From assembly GCF_027580225.2 (NCBI RefSeq), contig NC_073355.2, positions 17,923,501-17,987,500 of the forward strand: a DNA stretch of 64,000 bases, in the 5' to 3' direction. How positions within the stretch are numbered: position 1 is the first letter of the stretch; the number at the start of each line of letters is the position of its first letter. The notes beneath the pieces were generated by a model that saw only the letters and a program-made list of their open reading frames with translations, had not been told where the DNA came from and made no database searches. A program made the position numbers and the translations under genes. This DNA comes from Misgurnus anguillicaudatus (lineage: Eukaryota; Chordata; Actinopteri; Cypriniformes; Cobitidae). Shown here in pieces: positions 31,292-41,851 of this stretch.

Positions 31292-31598
31292 TTAAAGGGG
31301 ACATATTATGAGATTTTTTTAAAGATGTAAACTAAGTCTAAAATAGGTCTGAGCAAAAGTGTGCCGTCCTGGGTGCGTCATTCAAAACGCAAACGAGCGG
31401 ACGAAGCGCAACCAGTGATCACAATGATGGTGGTTTGTTGCAATTGAAACTCAATTGTGCTGTCAAATATTTTATCTCTCTCTTTCTCTCCACACTAAAT
31501 GGTCGTGCCGTGGTTGGACAGTGCAGACAAAGGGGGCAGCACTACCTTATTCTGACATCACAATAAGGGCCAAATTACAATGACCCATTTTTTCACAC
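31292..31598 (-). mobile_element. 446-bp TTAA MITE, truncated, inverted
   Basis: Left TTAA and terminus intact, with about 300 bp matched. It stops at TTTTTTCACAC, where a fold-back element (CACAGCAAAATCCCC) begins. CG dinucleotides are oddly frequent in its first part (AAAACGCAAACGAGCGGACGAAG). Confidence 0.8.
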
Positions 31599-32910
31599 AC
31601 AGCAAAATCCCCGGTGTTAAATACACACTGTGGGTGTATATATAATCCACTCCCAGATGGGTGTGTATAAAGACTGGTGTTAAAATTTAACACTGAAGCA
31701 GTGTTAAAGTTAATGATATAATGAAGTGATGATTAAGACATTAATGGTGAACACCTGCTGGTCATTCTGTGTCAAATCGACTTCATTTTAGAATTTTCCC
31801 TGTCTTTAATATTTTATTTTGATGACTCTTTCTGAATAAAGTAATACTAAAATAATGCAGAAGGACAAAATATTTAAATGTAATAGATGAAGTCCCCACA
31901 GTTAAATAAACACTATCATCATCTCTGTTTGAAAACTAAAATTGCAACTTGCTTGCAGAGTTACATGGATGATAAGTTTAACTTCGATACAACTGCTGTA
32001 AATCTGGTTAATAAAGTTAGTCACCATTGCTCCGATTAGTGTTTCCTTTAGTTGGGTACTTGGGTCTTAAAGTTTATTGTTAGTTTTTTTCTGCTCATTG
32101 TGGCAATGTGTTAATTAGACACTTCTGTTAGAGCAGAGAAAGATGAGATAAATGAAGTCTTAAACTGTTACAATGTTTATTATTATGAAAACATAAGTGT
32201 TGTGATTCAATGTTCTCATACAAAAAAATAATCACTGTATATAAGTGTATAATTTTATATTCGGTCCACCCCATGAAATCCATATAGCCTTAAGAGTTAA
32301 TATTTTTCACCGAAATCTAATCTGTGCTTTCAGTCAGACACACTGAGACATCAACAATCAGCCTATAAAACACAATCATGGTGACAATCAACAACAAAGC
32401 TTCATGCCGCAATGCATGCTGGGTACCAGGATTGTATAAAACTCATTCATAACTCCCATCATGCATTGTGACATGACAAAATTGTGCAAATTTCTTACCA
32501 TTTACCGTCACCCTTGTTGAGATTTGTATCATAAGTTATGATGTCTCTCTTAAGCAAAAAAAAAAAAAAAACAAAAGCATTAAACCATTCATACAAAACA
32601 GCGTCTTTAAAATAAAATGTTTGTATTTGCAATGTTGTCTTTATCATTTATTTATGCTCAAATGTTTTAATGATTGGTAAAGAATAAAATAAATAACCAA
32701 TCTTAGATGCTATGAAAAGTTTTACATATACATCAAGCAATGAAAAAACATTCTTAATAAAAAAATTTTACAATTTCTTATAGATGAAAACTAGTTTAGT
32801 GAAGGTTAAAGGAAGAATGACTAACTAAAGGAAACGTTAATCACAATAATGGTGACTTCAAATGAACTCATAACAAACACAAACTTAAAGGAATAGTCTA
32901 CTCATTTTCA
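31599..32910 (+). mobile_element. Fold-back element, left arm and centre (CACAGCAAAATCC family)
   Basis: Starts CACAGCAAAATCCCCGGTGT and runs through the same sequence as 36021-38460 (for example CACTATCATCATCTCTG and ATGCCGCAATGCATGCTGGG). The right terminus is not found before other repeats take over at about 32880-32915. Confidence 0.6.
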
Positions 32911-32914
32911 ATAA

Positions 32915-33360
32915 TTAAAGGGGACATATTATGAAAATCTGACTTTTTCCATGTTTAAGTGCTATAATTGTGTCCCCAGTGCTTCTATCAACCTAGAAAA
33001 TGTTAAAAAGATCAACCCAATAACTTAGTTTTGGTAAACCATTTTCTGCAAGCATGTGAAAAAATAGGTCATTGTAATTTGGCCCTTATTGTGATGTCAG
33101 AATAAGGTAATACCGCCCCTTTATCTGCACTATCCAACCACAGCACAGCCATAGTGCAGAGAGAAAGAGAGAAAGGAAAAAGTACTTGACAGCACAATTG
33201 AGTTTCAATTACAACAAACCACCATCATTGTGATCAGTGGTTGCACTTCATCCGCTCATTTGCATTTTAAATGACACACCCAAAACGGCACACTTTTGCT
33301 CAGACCTATTTTAGACTTAGTTTACATCTTTAAAAAAATCTCATAATATGTCCCCTTTAA
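32915..33360 (+). mobile_element. 446-bp TTAA MITE, full copy
   Basis: Standard termini, TTAA at both ends. It sits inside a short TTAA-bounded sequence (TTAAAGGAATAGTCTACTC on its left, CTATGTTATTACC on its right) that looks like a further small element. Second subfamily. Confidence 0.9.
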
Positions 33361-33373
33361 CTATGTTATTACC

Positions 33374-33845
33374 TTAAAGGGATCATATGATGAAAATGTT
33401 AGCATTGCCACTTTGTAGGTTTGAGCAAAAATGTGTCGTTTTGGGTGTGTTTTTTAAAATGCGGATGAGCGGATGAAGTGCAAACACTGATCACAATGAT
33501 GGTGGTTTGTTGTAATTGAAACTCTATTGTGCTGTCAAGTCCAAAAATGTGTTGTTTTGGGTGTGTTTTTTAAAATGCAAATGAGCGGATAAAGTGCAAA
33601 CACTGATCACAATGATGGTGGTTTGTTGTAATTCAACTCAATTGTGCTGTCAAGTCCTTCTTTTCTCTCTCTTTCTCGCTGCACTAAATGGCAGTGCAGT
33701 GGTTGGAGAGTTCAGATTAAGGAGGCGGTATTATTCTAATAAGATATCCTTATGACATCATAATGAAAGCCAAATTTCAATGACCTATTTTTGCTCACAC
33801 CTACAAAGTGGCAATGCCAACACCCCCATCACATGACCCCTTTAA
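33374..33845 (+). mobile_element. 473-bp TTAA MITE (second family), copy 3
   Basis: TTAA at both ends and the internal tandem duplication present. The right end is altered (ACACCCCCATCACATGACCC). Confidence 0.85.
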
Positions 33846-33970
33846 AACACCAACGAGTCAGGAGGTCACCTCATGCTGAAAAACTGTGCTAATTAGCAAA
33901 TCCAGGTGATTGGAACAAAATACTGGGGAGGACTTTTACTCCTGGCACATGGATTTTACACCTCTGGTTC
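33846..33970 (+). repeat. Copy of the repeat that hosts the DIRS element
   Basis: Intact version of the sequence split at 11319/30326, in the opposite orientation. It shows that the DIRS insertion lies between TAGCACAG and TTTTTCAGC words. Confidence 0.6.
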
Positions 33971-34256
33971 CCAGTCCGACCCTGGTGATGGTGTTAGTTA
34001 AAATACATTATTGTTGCACAAAGTGTTACAAAAACATCTTGCTTGTGGTTCAAAACATCACTAAAAAAGTGCTCCTTAATTATGTTGATGGTCAGAAGTT
34101 GTGTTATAAATTTAAATTTAACAACTCAGATAAAACATTATACATTTCATTACGAAGGAATTTTTTCATCTCACTAAGTCTTCTTAGGGGCTGCGATCTA
34201 CCATAACGGAAAAAGCAGCCTCATGGCTGTAATAAAAAATGTAAAGTCCAAGCTTT

Positions 34257-34429
34257 ATGACACAGATGCAGACATCAAGAATCAGCCCATGAATCACACC
34301 AGTGGTGAGTTTTTTACATGTTGCAATGCATTGCACCAGCGTATTATAAAAACTCATGATTCCCAGAGAGTGTCACCACTGTTGTGATTCATGGGGTGAA
34401 TCTTGATGTCTGCATATGTGACAGTTAAA
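34257..34429. repeat. Short fold-back sequence
   Basis: GACATCAAGAATCAGCCCAT and neighbouring sequence return inverted at 34371-34429. The middle has GTTGCAATGCATTGCACC. Related to the centres of the larger fold-back elements. Confidence 0.6.
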
Positions 34430-34535
34430 TCTGGACTTTTAATTTTATGTAAGCATTTCCCAGTGGTGGCATCTAAATAATAAGTTGAATGAGACACATC
34501 AAATCAATTGATTGAACACTATAGCATTTATAAAA

Positions 34536-34981
34536 TTAAAGGGGACATATTATGAAAATCTGACTTTTTCCATGTTTAAGTGCTATAATTGTGTCCCCAG
34601 TGCTTCTATCAACCTAGAAAATGTTAAAAAGATCAACCCAATAACTTAGTTTTGGTAAACCATTTTCTGCAAGCATGTGAAAAAATAGGTCATTGTAATT
34701 TGGCCCTTATTGTGATGTCAGAATAAGGTAATACTGCCCCTTTATCTGCACTATCCAACCACAGCACAGCCATAGTGCAGAGAGAAAGAGAGAAAGGAAA
34801 AAGTACTTGACAGCACAATTGAGTTTCAATTACAACAAACCACCATCATTGTGATCAGTGGTTGCACTTCATCCGCTCATTTGCATTTTAAATGACACAC
34901 CCAAAACGGCACACTTTTGCTCAGACCTATTTTAGACTTAGTTTACATCTTTAAAAAAATCTCATAATATGTCCCCTTTAA
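34536..34981 (+). mobile_element. 446-bp TTAA MITE, full copy
   Basis: Standard termini with TTAA at both ends. Second subfamily. Confidence 0.9.
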
Positions 34982-35375
34982 CTTACAGACATAACATATT
35001 TGGCATTACTGTTGGTAAACTTTCAGTGAAGTTGTAAGACCCATGTGAGGTTTGTTATTCATTTTCTTTGTAACAGATAATGTCTTTTAGCAAACACTCT
35101 TACAAAGACCAAACATTATTAAGACAAGCCCAAGACTCAAACTACCCAAATTAAGGAAACACTGATCATCATAAGGTGACAAAACATTTTCAATAAAACA
35201 TCAGCATATAAATCTATATAAAATAAATAAATTAAAAAACGCTAGAGAAATAACAGAAATATAATCACGGTTTGTCTGGTCCTACATCAAAACATTGTAG
35301 TTGATTGTAACAGAGATTAAACTGTTTTAGTTTAACAGAGATAAGCCACATTTAACAACTATATAGTGCACGCAC

Positions 35376-35376
<1 letters not shown>
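34982..35376. other. Unassigned sequence
   Basis: AT-rich. It contains words of the fold-back families (AAGGAAACACTGATCATCAT) but no complete element or gene. Confidence 0.35.

Positions 35377-35430
<54 letters not shown>
35377..35430 (+). repeat. (AG)n microsatellite
   Basis: About 27 uninterrupted AG units. Confidence 0.97.
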
Positions 35431-35431
<1 letters not shown>

Positions 35432-35581
35432 ATTTAAGGTGGAACTTTATCTGTGAGCAGTGCTGTGTTTTTGAACACACATTCATATATAAAGATAACA
35501 TTATTTTATCAGTTTAACAAATTTTTTCTACAAAAATACATGTGATGTTTATGTTTTTTGACTCAGAACGCATAGACCACG

Positions 35582-36016
35582 GGCCCGTACCATGAAAATG
35601 GTTAAACAAACTCAGGGTTACAGGATTAGTTTCAGGTTGACAAAACCAAGCCAATGTGCAGGCCTTGTTGGTAAAAGCTATTTTCATGGTAGCCAAAACC
35701 CAGGATTTGCACAAACTAATCCTAAACAAAGCTGGCTAATCAACTAAACCAGCTTCATGGTATAGGCCCCACATTTGTATAAAATGTTTTTGTATTGATT
35801 TCCCGAACCTCTTTTGGACGTCTACCTGGGGCCTATACCATGAAGCTGGTTTAGTTGGTTAGCCAGCTTTGTTTAGGATTAGTTTGTGCAAATCCTGGGT
35901 TTTGGGTACCATGAAAATAGCTTTTACCAACAAGGCCTGCACATTGGCTTGGTTTTGTCAACCTGAAACTAATCCTGTAACCCTGAGTTTGTTTAACCAT
36001 TTTCATGGTACGGGCC
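35582..36016. mobile_element. 435-bp hairpin element (GGCCCGTACCATGAAAATGG ends)
   Basis: Arms 35582-35770 and 35828-36016 are almost exact reverse complements, with a 57-bp loop. The outer end GGCCCGTACCATG and the inner end CATGGTATAGGCCCC are themselves similar, so the whole is a nested palindrome. Both frames through the arms are mirror images and are not genes. Confidence 0.85.
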
Positions 36017-36163
36017 TTAGCACAGTAAAATCCCGATGTTAAATAAACACTGTTGGTGTATATATAATCCACTCCCAGATGGGTGTTTAAAAAGTCTGGT
36101 GTTTAAAATATAACACTGAAGCAGTGTAAAAGTTAATGAGATAATGAAGTGATGATTAAGACA

Positions 36164-37047
36164 TTAAAGGCGCAAAAGAGGATGTTTCCGCCGACTGAGA
36201 ATCCAGAGACCGTTACAGAGTTTTTTGAATAAGCGCATGCGTAAGAACAGCCTCCCTCCTTCACAGCTCATTTCAAGGGAACGCCTTACATAATTCGTGC
36301 ACGAGTATTTGAACACGAGTGTTTGTTTACCACTGGCGTATGCTGTGCGGCGTCAGTGGATTTATTATGTGAAAAGATATGATAATAAACACATAAGACG
36401 TAAAGTTAGATCAGTCGACGCTACCTACTCCCATAGCATGTAGCAGTCTGGTCACTTACAACTACAGTACAAGAACAACGTCGATATACCTGAATAACAG
36501 TACAACAATAATTACTCCACAAAGAAAGAATAATCACTGTTACCTGTCGAAGAGAATTTTTGCGACCTGCGTGTCTGTCTTGACACCTCTCTGTTCCTTC
36601 ATTGCTCTCCAGCGTTTAAATGTTTCTCCAATAACGACGCTGGTTTGTTTACATTATTCTGACAATTTTCTCTTCTTCCTAGCGACTTAAAAACTCTCTT
36701 TTGCGTCCTCCTTCGGGTTTCTTCTCTTCCATGGTGCAAATTCGAGGAGGAAAGCAGGAGCGAAAATGAAACCGAAACTTAAGACGGAGTTTCATGCGCT
36801 ATGCGCATGCGTCACTCGTGTAAAGATACTGGAGCGTGCACGTCTCTCACAAGAAACGTAATGGCAGTGATTGACAAGCCAGAGGGCCAATGATGATTGC
36901 GATGATTGCGTAAACGATTGGCTGATGTTTTTAAGGCCCTACCTTATGCACAGATGACATATATTAATTTTATTACTTTCAGTGCGCCTAATAAATAGTC
37001 TTTTATCATTTAGTAAAGACAGTTTCAAGTAATATTGCAAAAATGTA
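36164..37047. mobile_element. GC-richer insertion with AAGGCGCAAAAG end
   Basis: Begins TTAAAGGCGCAAAAGAGGAT after TTAA. Near 36960-36990 CAGTGCGCCTAATAA may be its other end, since GGCGCA is inverted there. Between lie GCGCATGCG words on both sides (36230, 36800) and no coding frame. Class unknown. Confidence 0.4.
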
Positions 37048-37492
37048 TTAAAGGGGACATATTATGAAAATCAGACTTTTTCCATGTTTAAGTGCTATAA
37101 TTGTGTCCCAAGTGCTTCTATCAACCTAGAAAATGTTAAAAAGATCAACCCAATAACTTAGTTTTGGTAAACCATTTTCTACAAGCATGTGAAAAATAGG
37201 TCATTGTCATTTGGCCCTTATTGTGATGTCAGAATAAGGTCATACCGCCCCCTTTATCTGCACTATCCAACCACAGCACAACCATTTAGTATGGAGAGAA
37301 AGAGAGAGATAAAATATTTCACAGCACAATAGAGTTTCAATTGCAACAAACCACCATCATTGTGATCAGTGGTTGCACTTCATCCGCTCATTTGCATTTT
37401 AAATGACACACCCAAACTGGCACACTTTTGCTCAGACCTATTTTAGACTTAGTTTATATCTTTAAAAAAATCTCATAATATGTCCCCTTTAA
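37048..37492 (+). mobile_element. 446-bp TTAA MITE family, 445-bp copy
   Basis: Standard termini with TTAA at both ends. First subfamily (TTTAGTATGGAGAG). Confidence 0.9.
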
Positions 37493-38460
37493 ATAAACAC
37501 TATCATCATCTCTGTTTGAAAACTAAAATTACAACTTGCTTGCAAAGTTACATGGATGATAAGTTTAACTTCGATACAACTGCTGTAAATCTGGTTAATA
37601 AAGTTAGTCACCATTGTGCCAATTAGTGTTTCCTTTAGTTGGGTACTTGGGTCTTAAAGTTTATTGTTAGTTATTTTCTACTCATTGCGGCAGTGTGTTT
37701 ATTAAACACTTCTGTTAGAGCAGAGGAAGATGAGATAAATGCAGTCTTTAACTGTTACTATGTTAATTATTATGAAAACATAAGTGTTGTGATTCACTGA
37801 TCTCAAACAAACAAATAATCTCTGTATATAAGTGTATAATTTTATATTCCCAATGAAATCCATATAGCCTTAAGAGTTAATATTTTTCACCAAAATCTAA
37901 TCTGTGGTTTCAGTCAGACACACTGAGACATCAACAATCAGCCTATAAAACACAATCATGGTGACAATCAACAACAAAGCTTCATGCCGCAATGCATGCT
38001 GGGTACCAGGATTGTACAAAACTCATTCATAACTCCCATCATGCATTGTGACATGACAAAATTGTGCAAATTTCTTACCATTTACTGTCACCCTTGTTGA
38101 GATTTGTATCAGAAGTTATGATGTCTCTCTTAAGCAAAAAAAATTAAAAATTAAAGCATTACAGCAGTCTTACAGAACAGTGTCTTTCATAGAGCATGTT
38201 TGTATTTGCATTGTTGTCTTTATCATTTATTTATGATCAAATGTTTTAATGATTGGTAGATTATAATATAAAACAACCTCGGATGCTATGAAAAGTTTTC
38301 CCTCTATATCAAGCAATAAACAAACAGTCTTAACAAAACAATGTTACAATTGCTAAAAGAGGAAAATGAGTTTAGTGAAGGTTAAAGGACGAATGCCTAA
38401 CTAAAGGAAACGTTAATCACAATAATGGTGACTTCAAATGAACCCATAACAAACACAAAC

Positions 38461-38933
38461 TTAAAGGGGTCATATGATGAAAATGTTAGCATTGCCACTT
38501 TGTAGGTTTGAGCAAAAATGTGTCGTTTTGGGTGTGTTTTTTAAAATGCGGATGAGCGGATGAAGTGCAAACACCGATCACAACGATGGTGGTTCGTTGC
38601 AACTGAAACTCTATTGTGCTGTCAAGTCCAAAAATGTGTTGTTTTGGGTGTGTTTTTTAAAATGCAAATGAGCGGATAAAGTGCAAACACCGATCACAAT
38701 GATGGTGGTTTGTTGTAATTCAAACTCAATTGTGCTGTCAAGTCCTTCTTTTCTCTCTCTTTCTCTCTGCACCAAACGGCATTGCAGTTGGCGGAGAGTT
38801 CAGATTAAGGAGGCGGTATTATTCTAATAAGATATCCTTATGACATCATAATGAAAGCCAAATTTCAATGACCTATTTTTGCTCACATCTACAAAGTGGC
38901 AGTGCTAACATTTTCATCATATGACCCCTTTAA
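38461..38933 (+). mobile_element. 473-bp TTAA MITE (second family), copy 4
   Basis: TTAA at both ends. Its right-hand TTAA is also the left-hand TTAA of the next MITE. Confidence 0.88.
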
Positions 38934-39375
38934 AGGGGACATATTATGAAAATCTGACTTTTTCCATGTTTAAGTGCTATAATTGTGTCCCCAGTGCTTC
39001 TATCAACCTAGAAAATGTTAAAAAGATCAACCCAATAACTTAGTTTTGGTAAACCATTTTCTGCAAGCATGTGAAAAAATAGGTCATTGTAATTTGGCCC
39101 TTATTGTGATGTCAGAATAAGGTAATACTGCCCCTTTATCTGCACTATCCAACCACAGCACAGCCATAGTGCAGAGAGAAAGAGAGAAAGGAAAAAGTAC
39201 TTGACAGCACAATTGAGTTTCAATTACAACAAACCACCATCATTGTGATCAGTGGTTGCACTTCATCCGCTCATTTGCATTTTAAATGACACACCCAAAA
39301 CGGCACACTTTTGCTCAGACCTATTTTAGACTTAGTTTACATCTTTAAAAAAATCTCATAATATGTCCCCTTTAA
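38930..39375 (+). mobile_element. 446-bp TTAA MITE, full copy, abutting another
   Basis: Standard copy of the second subfamily inserted exactly at the TTAA end of the preceding MITE. Confidence 0.9.
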
Positions 39376-39653
39376 GATTGAATGTGATACATTCTGTGGT
39401 TACATCACGTCAGAAACGAAGATTTGTCTACTAAATCATGTGTGTGGATGCTTGTATTTTGTTCTGACAGCTGTTTAGAAGTTAAACTTATCATCCTGGT
39501 TTAGAAAATAACGCTGCAAGTTATAATTTTATTTTTTTTTAATGATGATAGAGAGGCAAACGTGAAAGATTGCAGCTTTTGGAGTCATACACCCAACAAT
39601 GTTCATTTAATACTGGGGATTTCGCTGTATTCATCTATTGCATTTTGTCTTTC

Positions 39654-40126
39654 TTAAAGGGGTCATATGATGAAAATGTTAGCACTGCCACTTTGTAGAT
39701 GTGAGCAAAAATAGGTCATTGAAATTTGGCCTTCATTATGATGTCATAAGGATATCTTATTAGAATAATACCGCCTCCTTAATCTGAACTCTCCGCCAAC
39801 TGCAATGCCGTTTAGTGAAGAGAGAAAGAGAGAGAAAAGAAGGACTTGACAGCACAATTGAGTTTGAATTACAACAAACCACCATCATTGTGATCAGTGT
39901 TTGCACTTTATCCGCTCATTTGCATTTTAAAAAACACACCCAAAACGACACATTTTTGGACTTGACAGCACAATAGAGTTTCAATTACAACAAACCACCA
40001 TCATTGTGATCAGTGTTTGCACTTCATTCGCTCATTTGCATTTTAAAAAACACACCCAAAACGACACATTTTTGCTCAAACCTACAAAGTGGCAATGCTA
40101 ACATTTTCATCATATGACCCCTTTAA
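39654..40126 (-). mobile_element. 473-bp TTAA MITE (second family), copy 5
   Basis: TTAA at both ends, opposite orientation to 38461-38933, internal duplication present. Confidence 0.88.
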
Positions 40127-40355
40127 TAATTTTAGTATTACTTTCTCCAAAAAAAATTCCAGGAAAATTTAGTTAATTTGACCCAGAATGACCAGCAGGT
40201 GTTCACCATTAATGTCTTAATCATCACTTCATTATCTCATTAACTTTAACACTGCTTCAGTGTTAAATTTTAACACCAGTCTTTATACACACCCATCTGG
40301 GAGTGGATTATATATACACCCACAGTGTTTATTTAACACCGGGGATTTTGCTGTG

Positions 40356-41663
40356 CATCCCACTACATAAAGCTGGAGAGAGAAATCAATTCACGAATTA
40401 CAGGCCAGTGTCCTTACTCTCTCAGTTCTCTAAAATATTAGAAAAATTGTATGTAATTAGATTGGATAATTTTATTGAGAAGCATGAATTACTAGTTGAT
40501 AGTCAGTATGGATTCAGGTCAAACAGATCTACATCAATGGCATTAATGAAGTTATGCTATAGATAACAAACAATATGCAGTGGGTGTATTTATTGACTTA
40601 AAAAAAGCTTTTGATACAATTGATCATCGTTTGTTAATCAGTAAACTGGATAAGTATGGTATCAGAGGAGTTGCATTAAATTGGATGAAAAGTTACATAA
40701 GTAACAGACTTCAATTCGTTCAAATAGGAGAATACAGATCTGAGTGCTTGGGTATCACCTGTGGATTACCACAGGGGTCAATATTGGGTCCAAAATTATT
40801 TATTATGTACATAAATGACATTTGTAGGGTGACTAACCTCTTAAAATGTTTGATTTTTGCTGATGATACCAATATTTACTGTTCAGGGGAAAATCTGAAG
40901 CTGTTATTGGAGGTGGTCACAGCAGAAATGAATAAGTTAAAAATATGGTTTGACTTAAATAAATTATCATTAAATCTAGATAAAACCAAATTTATGATGT
41001 TTGGTAATCGTAAAATTGACACACAAGTAAAATTAAAGATTAATAATGTTACAATAGAAAGAGTGTATGAAAATACATTTTTGGGTGTGATTCTGGATTA
41101 TAAGATCTGTTGGAAACCCCATATCAAATATGTTAGAACAAAAGTAGCGCAGAGTATTGGAGTAATGGGGAAAGCAAGGCATATATTGAGTAAAAAAGCA
41201 CTTTATATTTTATATTGTTCCTTTGTGTTGCCTTACTTAAATTATTGTGTTGAAGTATGGGGCAACACCTACAAGACCACCTTACAAACATTATGCACAG
41301 TACAAAAAAGAGCAATTAGGATAGTTAATAAGGTAGGATGAGCATACTAATTCACTGTTTTTAAAATTGCACACTCTAAAGTTTAATGATCTAGTTCAAT
41401 TTAAGACTGCTCAATTAATTTATAGAGCAATAAACAAACAGTTGCCTGGAAACATACAACAACTATTTTCATATAGGGTTGGGGGTTATAACTTGAGAGG
41501 GGATTTAAAATTGAGACAACATAGGACTCGAACAAAACTCAAAAGTATGTGCATTTCGTTTTGTGGGGTGCTTTTGTGGAATGGTCTGAGTAATTCTATC
41601 AAACAAAGTGTTAATATGCTGCAGTTTAAAAAAAGGTACAAGAGTTTTTTTTGATAAGTACAA
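40356..41663 (+). pseudogene. CR1/L2-type LINE reverse transcriptase, 5'-truncated
   Basis: Encodes the reverse transcriptase part of a non-LTR retrotransposon. It begins directly after a fold-back element end, in the RT domain (NYRPVSLLSQFSKILEKL, then QYGFRSNRST). A small deletion and frameshift near 40560 leads to the main open frame 40580-41341. That frame holds FIDLKKAFDTIDH (first catalytic Asp), GLPQGSILGPKLF and LIFADDTNIY (FADD, residues 93-96). A second one-base shift at about 41338 moves the C-terminal part (DEHTNSLFLKLHTLKFNDLV to FKKRYKSFFDKY) into another frame. Endonuclease and ORF1 are absent. The sequence and the tail at 46385-46405 fit the L2/CR1 group of fishes. It is inactive. 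Confidence 0.85.
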
Positions 41664-41851
41664 AAGTGGTGAGGGTGAATGATAAATCATTATTGATGTA
41701 AATGTTGCTTGATAAAGACTTCTTTATATGTTTCTTTATCTAAATAGATAAAGTATTACTTTATTTAGTGGTTACTTTTCCTGTATTATTTAAAATGTTA
41801 CTCACTAAAAACAGTTGGGTTAAATATAACCCAATAAAAAACCCAATGGTG

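Larger units (their letters stand above)
36021..40355. mobile_element. Fold-back element (CACAGTAAAATCCC family) with five insertions
   Basis: Left end CACAGTAAAATCCCGATGTT; the right end is the inverse (GGGGATTTTGCTGTG at 40341-40355). The arms match at 36030-36165 and 40180-40340. Inserted in it are a TTAA-associated block (36164-37047), MITEs at 37048, 38461, 38930 and 39654. The core repeats 31599-32910 almost word for word, so the two are either two copies or a duplication. Confidence 0.65.

Noticed and set aside
35514..36072. Two open frames with near-identical short peptides
   Set aside because: They are mirror images produced by the arms of the 435-bp hairpin.
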